A stretch of 64,000 nucleotides of DNA. Origin: an uncultured Clostridia bacterium. Lineage in GTDB: Bacteria; Bacillota; Clostridia; Lachnospirales; CAG-274. The stretch is taken from NCBI GenBank assembly GCA_947630725.1, contig CANRIS010000009.1:1-64000 (forward strand). The letters are read 5' to 3'. Positions 8,437-16,213 of the stretch are shown piece after piece. A program made the translations under genes and the position numbers. The notes beneath the pieces are model-generated. The model searched no databases. It was given only the letters and a program-made list of their open reading frames with translations, and was not told the DNA's origin. The stretch's first letter is position 1, and each line of letters starts with the position of its first letter.

Positions 8437-11175
8437 TCAGAATCCGTAATAAAGCTCGCCGCCGCCGTATCTTATTGTGAGTACGGGCTTTGAGGAGCTT
8501 CTCTCGGCCACGTTTATATATCTCACTCCGTCTTTTATATTTATAGAGGATATGGTTCCTCCGCAGGAAACAACGGCAACATTTTTGCCCTTCAGAAATT
8601 GTTTCTTAAGCACATCGTGAACAATGACAGCCTCTCTGTCATCGGCGAATTTTCCTCCGCCTGTGGCGTACATATCGCTTTTTATCATAACAACGATATT
8701 TTTCGCCGAAAGTCTGTCGGCAAAATCGGCAAAATATCTTATCTGAGTATTGTTTGACCCAAGAAGTGTGCCGTTTTCGGTAGAAAGGTTTATTATAGAG
8801 ACCTCCTCATTTCCTGCCGTAGAATAGTTTGAATACCAGCTCGTAGCCATTTCACCAAGTCCGAGAGACGATGCGTTCACACCCGGCGAAACTATATAGA
8901 GCGGTTTGAGGTCTGTCCTTGCGGCGGCGTTGTCCATATAGTCGTTTGAAAACGGTATGGCTGTGTAGCTGCCTGTATCGGCGGTAAGGTCATCGAAAAA
9001 TATGGTTCCCGCCGGGCCTGCGGCTCCCGTTGACAGCACTGCGGTATATACCGACATAACCTGAATGGGATATTTTACCTCGGCAGGCACTGCGCCCGTC
9101 AGATGCTTCCATCCTTCAAAATCTATATTGTCGCTGAGGCTGATATTATAGCTTTTTTCATTTGCATCTCTTATATTTATTTTAAGTATGGTTCCGTTCG
9201 ATGCGCCCTTTACGTTAAGGCCAAGCTCGGAGGGCGTTCCCTTTATGGGTATCCTCATAGGAAAGCTGGCATATGCGCACTGTACCGAGGACGTGTTGGG
9301 TCTGAAGCTATAGCTGAGCCTTACGCTCGCCTTGCCGCTCGTACCTACGCCGTAGGCAGGAGCCGCCTCCCCCGTAAAGGCTCCCTGCTCGGGAAATTTC
9401 AGAAACTGTATGTTCTTCCACGCCTCAAAGTTATCGGCAGTTTCCTCTGTCTTGCCCACATATATTATGCCGCTGCCGCATATCTCGCCGTTGTCCTTAA
9501 GCCTTGCGCTGACAGTGCATATGCCCTTTCCCGCAGCGACAAAATAGCCGCTTTCGCTTATGCTGCCGACAGCAGGGTCATTGACCGAAAATTCTACAAG
9601 GCTCTTGTCTACGTCTCTGCCTCCGAATCCGTCCTTGTTGTATTCCTTCACAATAAGTTCGGTGGACTGTCCCACCTCTATAACGGGCGTTCCTGCCGTA
9701 ACATCAAGCATAGATATGCCCGAAAGTACGGTTATGTCAGCCTCTCCTCTTATTTTGTTTCCATCGGGAGGAGTGTATTCGGCTATTATCTTTCCCGTTC
9801 CCTCTGTTGACGGAATAAAGCCGCCGCTCTCAAAGCTGCCCTCTACGCCCTCGACAGTGTAGGTTATACCCTGGGGCAGGGGCATAGGGTTCATAAGATT
9901 GTCATAGGCTTTTGTCGTTATGTTGTAGTTAAGGCCGTTTACGAGTACGTTGTCAGCCGCCGATGTACCGACTTCTATGCTGCCGATCCCCTCAGATGTG
10001 CCTACGGAGCTTATTCCCACAGCGTTGGGAACCGCTCTCATAGACCCGTCAGAGGGAGTGTTGACAGTTTTGAGCCCCGAGCCGTCGTCGGGCTTTATTA
10101 CCATGGTGGTAGAACCGCCGCCGTCAAGCTGTATGGCGTCATAGGCTCCAAGCTCCTTCATTATTTCGGAGCATTCATAGCTTGTGGCTCCTATGCCCTT
10201 TCTTCTTCCGTCTATACAGCATATTATTATTTTGCTCTTATCTTGACTGACACCTATGCAGGTTCGGGGGTTTCTCGATGAGGGACTTATGATTTCTCCC
10301 TGAGCCATTGTCTGTCCGTTCCTAAGTATCTCTCCCCCGCCCGAAATGCCAAAATCTATCTGAGAAAGCTTTTTGGCGGGTCTGAAAAGAAACGTGCCGT
10401 TTTCAACAAAGCTGACAGCCTGTCCTTTTCCGAAATAGTCTATTTTTTCGTTTCTGGTTTTTTGGTTCATTACGATAATATAGCCGTTTTCGGGTACGGT
10501 CACGGTTTCTCCCGGCGAAGATATGTAGGATATAACGCCCGTATCCACCACTATTTTTGTAAGAGACGGATTTCTCTTGTCAAGGTCGGCTGTGGTCGTT
10601 ATGGCGGAGCGGTCAAAATACACAGGCTTTGAAAAATCCGTATATTTGTTTTTGCCCGCAAGCTCCACCACTGTTACGGACGAATTATAAAAGCCCACCG
10701 ATGTTTTAAGATAGTCCACAAAAGGCACTCCGTCCGTATCTATAAAAAAGCCTGCGTAGTTGTTTGCATCGGCATTATAATAGTTTTTGGTCTCCACGAG
10801 CTTCCCCTCATCAAGAACCTGTCCCATTGAGGACTGGGGGTTTCCGCCGCCGAAATAGTCGCCGTTCACCGCAGCCACAACATTGTTTTCCTGAGATATG
10901 GCAAGGGTGTTTTCCTTATAGCCATACTCCTTTGTGGATTCTATAACGTCAAGCGACACGTTTTCGTCATTTGCGTCTATGTTCAGAACATACATATACA
11001 GCCAGCCGTTTTTTGTCACTCTCGTTATCTCGTCATATGTAACTCCTCTCGTAAGGGTGCTTGTATTTTTCGTTTCATAAAGGGTGGCGTCACTCGCCGA
11101 CACGTCCGTACAGAACAGACACAGGGCTGCGGCAGCCGTGAATATACCCCTCAGAAATATATTTTTTGGTTTCAA
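8437..11175 (-). CDS. Secreted multidomain phosphodiester glycosidase (NAGPA-like) protein
   Basis: The 912-residue protein has a signal peptide (1-27, cleavage near VSA-SDA). An exopolysaccharide phosphodiester glycosidase/NAGPA domain spans about 97-395, with VNGDYF (103-108), NPRTCIGV (302-309) and the signature DGGGSTTM (351-358). Relatives of this domain cut GlcNAc-1-phosphodiester bonds on sugars or cell-wall polymers. Next come Ig/BIG-like segments (about 400-580), a beta-sandwich like a carbohydrate-binding module (about 580-730), and a C-terminal region (about 735-912) that looks like a degenerate calcineurin-type fold. It is probably exported to the cell surface and acts on phosphorylated glycans; the exact substrate is unknown. 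It has no close partner gene and stands divergent from the ABC operon. Confidence 0.85.
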   Translation of the reverse strand: MKPKNIFLRGIFTAAAALCLFCTDVSASDATLYETKNTSTLTRGVTYDEITRVTKNGWLYMYVLNIDANDENVSLDVIESTKEYGYKENTLAISQENNVVAAVNGDYFGGGNPQSSMGQVLDEGKLVETKNYYNADANNYAGFFIDTDGVPFVDYLKTSVGFYNSSVTVVELAGKNKYTDFSKPVYFDRSAITTTADLDKRNPSLTKIVVDTGVISYISSPGETVTVPENGYIIVMNQKTRNEKIDYFGKGQAVSFVENGTFLFRPAKKLSQIDFGISGGGEILRNGQTMAQGEIISPSSRNPRTCIGVSQDKSKIIICCIDGRRKGIGATSYECSEIMKELGAYDAIQLDGGGSTTMVIKPDDGSGLKTVNTPSDGSMRAVPNAVGISSVGTSEGIGSIEVGTSAADNVLVNGLNYNITTKAYDNLMNPMPLPQGITYTVEGVEGSFESGGFIPSTEGTGKIIAEYTPPDGNKIRGEADITVLSGISMLDVTAGTPVIEVGQSTELIVKEYNKDGFGGRDVDKSLVEFSVNDPAVGSISESGYFVAAGKGICTVSARLKDNGEICGSGIIYVGKTEETADNFEAWKNIQFLKFPEQGAFTGEAAPAYGVGTSGKASVRLSYSFRPNTSSVQCAYASFPMRIPIKGTPSELGLNVKGASNGTILKINIRDANEKSYNISLSDNIDFEGWKHLTGAVPAEVKYPIQVMSVYTAVLSTGAAGPAGTIFFDDLTADTGSYTAIPFSNDYMDNAAARTDLKPLYIVSPGVNASSLGLGEMATSWYSNYSTAGNEEVSIINLSTENGTLLGSNNTQIRYFADFADRLSAKNIVVMIKSDMYATGGGKFADDREAVIVHDVLKKQFLKGKNVAVVSCGGTISSINIKDGVRYINVAERSSSKPVLTIRYGGGELYYGF

Positions 11176-11357
11176 AATATATCCTCTCCTTTGCAGCTTT
11201 ATTTTATCCGATATATATTATACAATATCCGAAGCCGAAAAACCATAAAATAACAGAGATTTAACAGAATTGTAACATTTCCGAAATAAGACCCCGACCG
11301 CTCCTGCCCAAATCGTACATATGCCGACAAAAAACAGCCCCTATTTTTTATATGCTA

Positions 11358-11386
11358 TTGAAAAAAAAGAGCGCTTGTGTTAACAT
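11358..11386 (+). promoter_or_regulatory. Sigma-A-type promoter for the ABC operon
   Basis: TTGAAA (11358-11363), 17-nt spacer, TAACAT (11381-11386). It is about 75 nt upstream of the first gene, in the 290-nt divergent region, which otherwise shows nothing I recognise. Confidence 0.5.
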
Positions 11387-11465
11387 TGATATGTATGAAA
11401 AAGTACGGACAAAACAGGCTCACGAAAGTGTTCTGTGCCGTAATATTATGAAAGAGGGAGGATAA

Positions 11466-12182
11466 ATGAGTGAGGGAACAAAACCTATAATAAGAGTCAG
11501 AAATCTTTGCAAAGACTATATTGCGGGAGAAGAAAGAATATCGGCTCTTAAGGATATAAACATAGACATTATGCCCGGTGAGATATGCTGTATTTTCGGT
11601 CAGTCGGGCTCGGGAAAAAGCACCCTTCTGAATATGCTGGCGGGACTTGAGGCTCCCACATCGGGAGATATTTTTATAGGAAACATACCTGTTTCGAGAC
11701 TGTCCGAAAACGACCTCGCCATTTTAAGGCAGAGGTATTTGGGCTTTATTTTTCAGTCATACAACCTTATGGACAATATGACGGCAGTCGAAAACACGGC
11801 TCTGCCCCTTATTTTTAAGGGAGTTGACAAAAAACAGCGGGAGGAGCTTGCCGTATCGGCTCTCAGAGCGGTGGGTCTGGGAGAGCGTCTTGGGCATTAT
11901 CCAAGCAGAATGTCGGGCGGTCAGCAGCAAAGAGTTGGCATAGCGAGAGCCTTTATCACAAAGCCAAAAATAGTCTTTGCGGACGAGCCCACAGGCAACC
12001 TCGACACAAAAACCACCGCCGAGGTTATGGATATGATAAAATCCTTTGCAAAAAAATACAATCAGACAATAATTTTAGTCACTCACGAAAACGATCTGGC
12101 AGAATATGCCACAAGAGTGATAACCCTTGCAGACGGAAAAATAATAAAGGATACGAGAAAAGGAGAGGACAAAAATGCTTAA
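11466..12182 (+). CDS. ABC transporter ATP-binding protein (MacB/LolD type)
   Basis: The 238-residue ATPase subunit has Walker A GQSGSGKST (45-53), Q-loop Gln97, signature SGGQQQR (150-156) and Walker B with catalytic Glu in IVFADEP (169-175). It groups with the MacB/FtsE/LolD class that partners FtsX-fold permeases, used for export or for transmitting mechanical force rather than import. The gene overlaps the next by 8 nt and the permease follows that, so the three are one operon. The start follows AGAGGGAGG. Confidence 0.93.
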   Translation: MSEGTKPIIRVRNLCKDYIAGEERISALKDINIDIMPGEICCIFGQSGSGKSTLLNMLAGLEAPTSGDIFIGNIPVSRLSENDLAILRQRYLGFIFQSYNLMDNMTAVENTALPLIFKGVDKKQREELAVSALRAVGLGERLGHYPSRMSGGQQQRVGIARAFITKPKIVFADEPTGNLDTKTTAEVMDMIKSFAKKYNQTIILVTHENDLAEYATRVITLADGKIIKDTRKGEDKNA

Positions 12183-14634
12183 AAGAACAACAAGCCTTAT
12201 TCTGGCGGCTATACTTTCGCTGTCGGGCGCAGCGGCTGTCCACAGCGCCGTAAGCTGCGACCCCAAAATCGAAGAATATACCGTAAAGGACAATGTAGGT
12301 ATGGAAACAAACCGCATAGAGATGGGAGATGCGGTCAGTCTTTCCATAGATATAAAGGACAGCCTTCTGAGGACGAGCGACATATCCTCGGCCGACAATA
12401 TCGAAATAATATCTGTGGACGGCAGCTTCGGCTCACCGAAGACCGAAAGCATAAGCATAACCTCCGAGGGCAGCTCCCAACTTGAATATACGGCGGAGTT
12501 CAAGGATATAGCCTATTCGGGGTCGGGTACGGGTATAAGCTTCAAGGTCAGATATAAGAATATAGGACTTGTATCCGACAGAATATATCTGAATATAGAC
12601 GAATGCAGCGAAAACGATATATCGGACGACACACCGTCTGAAAATGACGACAGCCTGCCCCATATAGAAATAGTAAGAAGCAGTATCGAAAACCCCATAA
12701 AGTCGGGTGAAAAATTCAATGTGACGCTTACGGTAAAAAACAGAGGCACATCGGAGCTTAAGCACCCCTCCATCACCATTTCTCTCCCCGATTCAATCAT
12801 TCCCCTTGAAGGAATGGGCAATATATCCATTCCCGACATAAAGGCAGGCGGCAGCGCAAACGTCACCCTCAGACTTCAGGCTGCCGACTATATAACATAC
12901 GCCTCGGAGGATATAGATATAAACTTAAGCTACAGCTATAAAACATCAATGGGACTTACCGAATCGGGCTACAGTGACAGAATATTCATACCCATGGAGG
13001 CAAATTCAAAAAACAACGCTCCTCTTGCGCAGATAACAAGAGAAAGCCTTCCGTCCCCCATAGCCCCCGACACCGAGTTTGTTCTGCCCGTTGTAATAAA
13101 AAATACGGGAGCGTCCGTTATGTCGTCCCCAGTCATAACATTTACTCTGCCAAAGGAGCTTATTCTACTTGACGACAATGTATCCCAGTCCCTCGAAAAC
13201 ATAGGACCCGATGAAGAAAGAAAAATAAGCCTGCGGCTCAAAACCGAAAAATATATATCCTCCCCCACTCTTGAAATAAACACTGAGCTTAAATACGGCT
13301 ATACAAACGCAGGCCAGCCCGAAAGAGGCAGCGAGGAGACGGCTCTCATAATTCCTGTATCGGCAAACGACACCGAGGGAGCGGAACCCCTTGTGTTCAT
13401 ATCCGCCGACAGCCCCAAGTCTCCCCTTTCGGCAGGCTCGGCATTTTCGGTAAATCTTAAAATAGAAAACTTAAGCGACACGCCCTTAAAAGCCGCCGTT
13501 ATGACCTTTGACGCCGCTGACGGTATCATACTCACCCAAGGCAGCGCATCTCAGAATGTGGGCGAGCTTAAGGGAGGAGAAAGCCGAAGTCTTGTTTTAA
13601 GCGGCAGACTTTCCGAAAATATCACAACATCTGTCTTTAATGTAACAGGTGAGCTTAAATACAAATACGAAACGGGAAAACAACAGGGTCAGGGCAGCGA
13701 ATCCGTAAAAATCGTCCTTCCTGCCAATCCCTCATCGTCCTCCTCAAAAAGCTCAACCCCCAACATAATAGTCAGATCCTACAACTACGGCGGCGTACCT
13801 ATAGCAGCAGGAGACGACTTTGGCTTTGACGTGACTTTTGAAAACACAAGCAGGACAAAAAGCGTAGACAACATAGTTATGACGATCGAAACGGGAGAAG
13901 GCGTTCTCATTCGCTCGGCTTCCAACACATATTATTATGACGGTCTTGGGGCAGGCGCAAGCAGAGGCGAATCGGTTGATATGCAGGTATTGCCCTCGGC
14001 GGAAAAATCCTCCGTCACTCTCTCAATATCCTTTAAATACGAATATGTAGACAACGGCGAAAGAACTCCCGTCACCACAGAACAGACCGTATCCATACCC
14101 TGCTACAAGCCCGACAAGCTTGAAGTAGTCCTCGATCCGTTGCCTGCCGCTCAGTCGGGCATCGAACAGAACGTCAGCCTCTCGTATGTAAACAAGGGTC
14201 AGGGCTCGCTTTCAAACGTAAAGGCAGAGATCGTGGGAGACGTAAACGCCCTTACGCCCGTTCAGAACCTCGGAAACTTTGAACCCGGCAAAAGCGGAAA
14301 CATATATTTCGTTGTCATACCCGATGCTCCGGGAGAGCTTGAATTTACGATAAAGCTTACATATGAGGATCCGAATATGGACGAAAAGGTTCTTGAATTT
14401 CCCTGTGTTATGACCGTTGAGGAGGCTGTGGAGGAATATCCCATAACCGATGAAGAGCTTATGTCGGAGGAAGAAGGCTCTTCACACAAGCTGCCGATCA
14501 TCATTGTTGTGGCAGTCATCGCAGCTGCCGCAGCCGCAGCATTCATAATAATAAGGAAAAGAAAAAAGAAAAAAGCCGCAAACGCCATAAGCGTAAACTG
14601 GGAGGCCGAAGATGAAGATAAGGGATCTCTTTAA
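12175..14634 (+). CDS. Membrane-anchored repeat protein of the ABC operon (NEW3/CARDB-like domains)
   Basis: The 819-residue protein has a signal peptide (1-26), several tandem Ig-like domains of the CARDB/NPCBM-associated NEW3 kind (about 155-720), one transmembrane helix near 773-796 and a basic/acidic cytoplasmic tail. The repeats share motifs such as KSGEKFNVTLTVKNRG, with Ser-Pro-rich spacers. It would project from the membrane toward the wall. Lying between the ATPase (8-nt overlap) and the permease (23-nt overlap), it very probably works with them, perhaps as the extracellular adaptor that MacA-like proteins provide in other systems. No enzymatic motif is seen. Confidence 0.8.
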   Translation: MLKRTTSLILAAILSLSGAAAVHSAVSCDPKIEEYTVKDNVGMETNRIEMGDAVSLSIDIKDSLLRTSDISSADNIEIISVDGSFGSPKTESISITSEGSSQLEYTAEFKDIAYSGSGTGISFKVRYKNIGLVSDRIYLNIDECSENDISDDTPSENDDSLPHIEIVRSSIENPIKSGEKFNVTLTVKNRGTSELKHPSITISLPDSIIPLEGMGNISIPDIKAGGSANVTLRLQAADYITYASEDIDINLSYSYKTSMGLTESGYSDRIFIPMEANSKNNAPLAQITRESLPSPIAPDTEFVLPVVIKNTGASVMSSPVITFTLPKELILLDDNVSQSLENIGPDEERKISLRLKTEKYISSPTLEINTELKYGYTNAGQPERGSEETALIIPVSANDTEGAEPLVFISADSPKSPLSAGSAFSVNLKIENLSDTPLKAAVMTFDAADGIILTQGSASQNVGELKGGESRSLVLSGRLSENITTSVFNVTGELKYKYETGKQQGQGSESVKIVLPANPSSSSSKSSTPNIIVRSYNYGGVPIAAGDDFGFDVTFENTSRTKSVDNIVMTIETGEGVLIRSASNTYYYDGLGAGASRGESVDMQVLPSAEKSSVTLSISFKYEYVDNGERTPVTTEQTVSIPCYKPDKLEVVLDPLPAAQSGIEQNVSLSYVNKGQGSLSNVKAEIVGDVNALTPVQNLGNFEPGKSGNIYFVVIPDAPGELEFTIKLTYEDPNMDEKVLEFPCVMTVEEAVEEYPITDEELMSEEEGSSHKLPIIIVVAVIAAAAAAAFIIIRKRKKKKAANAISVNWEAEDEDKGSL

Positions 14635-15991
14635 TATAAGCCTGCATAATCTTATGCGCCACAAGTCGAGAACGATTCTTACGGTACTCGGCGTTATAAT
14701 AGGCTGCTGCTCCGTAGTCATAATGATCTCATTCGGCATAGCAATGAAAATTTCTCAGGAGCATATGCTCTCGGAAATGGGCGATCTCAGGGTAATAAAC
14801 ATATATAACAACGGAAACGGCAGCAAGCTCACCGACAACGAAATAACGGGTATGGAATCCATACAGAACATAGTCTGCATAAGCCCCAAAATGTATCTCG
14901 AGCTGCCGTCCTCGGCGGCTGCGGGAGAAAACGGGAGATATAAGGCTCAGTGGCCCTCTGTTGCGGGGGTAAAAAAAGACGCCATAAACGACTTCAACTA
15001 TGAGTTCACAGAGGGCGGCGGCTTTACAGGCATAAAACAGGGAGACACCATTGAAGCTCTCGCAGGTGAATATTTTGCCTATTCCCTGAGAGACTCCCAG
15101 CGCCCCGAGGGATATAACTACATAGATTATTGGTCATATCTTTATTCGGACAATGATAACGCAGACGAAGATTCCGAAGAGATGCCCAAGCCATACGTTG
15201 ACCCTATGGACACCACCATAGAGCTGACATTGGGAGATCCCGACAACCCCACCGAAAAAACCCTCGTCAAGCGCCTTAAGATAGTCGGCATACTCAAGGA
15301 GGACTACAGCAAGGGCTACGAAACGTCCGAAGGTCTGATATTGGAGGCTAATGAGCTTAAGGCTCTCGTCAAGGAGTACAACAGGCTGAACGGCATAGCC
15401 CAGAAAAATAACGAAAGCTACAGTCAGGCGCAGGCCATGGTGAACGACATCGAAAATGTCGCCGAATGCGAAAAGCAGATACAACAGCTCGGCTATTCCA
15501 CCGACTCTCTCGAAAGCGTGAGAGAACCGCTCGAAAAGGACGTGCGCCAGAAGCAGCTTATGTTTGCGGGACTTGGTATAGTGTCCCTGTTTGTGGCAGC
15601 TCTGGGAATTATGAACACAATGTTTATGGCTATCTCCGAAAGGAAAAAGGAGATAGGCATTATGAAGGCTCTCGGCTGTCCCCTTGCCGCCGTCAGGATA
15701 ATGTTTCTGACAGAGGCGGGGCTTATAGGGCTGATAGGCGGTATAATAGGGTGCGTTATAAGCTTTGTTATATCGGGCGCAATAAATATCGTTTCGGCAG
15801 GCGGCTCCTTTTCGGATCCCCTTGCGATAGCGGAGATACTGTTTCTTAGCCCCGACAGAGTAAGCGTTATCCCCGTATGGCTCGGTCTGTGTTCCGTGGT
15901 TTTTTCGGTATTTATAGGCATACTGTCGGGATATTGGCCCGCCGAGAGGGCAGTCGGCATCTCCGTCCTTGACGCAATACGTTCCGAATAG
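14612..15991 (+). CDS. ABC transporter permease (MacB/FtsX family)
   Basis: The 459-residue permease has one transmembrane helix near the N-terminus (about 18-42), a large extracytoplasmic MacB-type domain (about 45-310) and three C-terminal helices forming the FtsX block (the MFMAISERKKEIGIMKALGC region, about 343-362, lies between helices 2 and 3). The external domain is rich in Asp/Glu and carries a coiled segment (about 250-310). The start ATG lies inside the previous gene behind GGAGG, so translation is coupled. It forms the transport or force-transducing unit with the upstream ATPase. The cargo is unknown; lipoproteins, peptides and toxic compounds are known cargos of relatives. Confidence 0.9.
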   Translation: MKIRDLFNISLHNLMRHKSRTILTVLGVIIGCCSVVIMISFGIAMKISQEHMLSEMGDLRVINIYNNGNGSKLTDNEITGMESIQNIVCISPKMYLELPSSAAAGENGRYKAQWPSVAGVKKDAINDFNYEFTEGGGFTGIKQGDTIEALAGEYFAYSLRDSQRPEGYNYIDYWSYLYSDNDNADEDSEEMPKPYVDPMDTTIELTLGDPDNPTEKTLVKRLKIVGILKEDYSKGYETSEGLILEANELKALVKEYNRLNGIAQKNNESYSQAQAMVNDIENVAECEKQIQQLGYSTDSLESVREPLEKDVRQKQLMFAGLGIVSLFVAALGIMNTMFMAISERKKEIGIMKALGCPLAAVRIMFLTEAGLIGLIGGIIGCVISFVISGAINIVSAGGSFSDPLAIAEILFLSPDRVSVIPVWLGLCSVVFSVFIGILSGYWPAERAVGISVLDAIRSE

Positions 15992-16033
15992 ACTGCCGTC
16001 ACCTGCGGGTCGGAATCCGTCTTTGCAAAACAG

Positions 16034-16062
16034 TTGACAATTATGCCAAAAATATTTATAAT
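16034..16062 (+). promoter_or_regulatory. Consensus sigma-A promoter for alaS
   Basis: A perfect TTGACA (16034-16039), 17 nt, and a perfect TATAAT (16057-16062). It implies a leader of about 145 nt before the alaS start. Confidence 0.85.
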
Positions 16063-16095
16063 TGTTCATATGCTGAAAGTTTTTAAAAAACTATA

Positions 16096-16147
16096 CCGAA
16101 AACGCCGCAGTATTCCCCGACAGGGGTTCTTTCGGCGGCTCTTTCGG
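16096..16147 (+). ncRNA. Structured leader hairpin of alaS
   Basis: Three nested pairings can be seen: CCGAAA (16096-16101) with TTTCGG (16142-16147), CGCCG (16103-16107) with CGGCG (16133-16137), and CCCC (16115-16118) with GGGG (16123-16126) around a GACA loop. It lies in the alaS 5' untranslated region. There is no T-box sequence and no adjacent T-run, so it is not an obvious T-box or terminator. Control of alaS expression is an inference. Confidence 0.45.
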
Positions 16148-16154
16148 AAATATA

Positions 16155-16190
16155 CAAAAGCACAAAAAGCACAAAAAGCACAAAAAGCAC
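16155..16190 (+). repeat. Tandem 9-bp repeat in the alaS leader
   Basis: Three exact AAAAAGCAC units (16164-16190) follow one variant, CAAAAGCAC (16155-16163). They lie between the leader hairpin and the GGAGGT ribosome-binding site (16199-16204). Confidence 0.85.
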
Positions 16191-16213
16191 AATATATCGG
16201 AGGTCTTTTTTAA

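Noticed and set aside
16063..16213. T-box riboswitch in the alaS leader
   Set aside because: The conserved T-box sequence (AGGGTGG...) and an antiterminator/terminator pair are absent.
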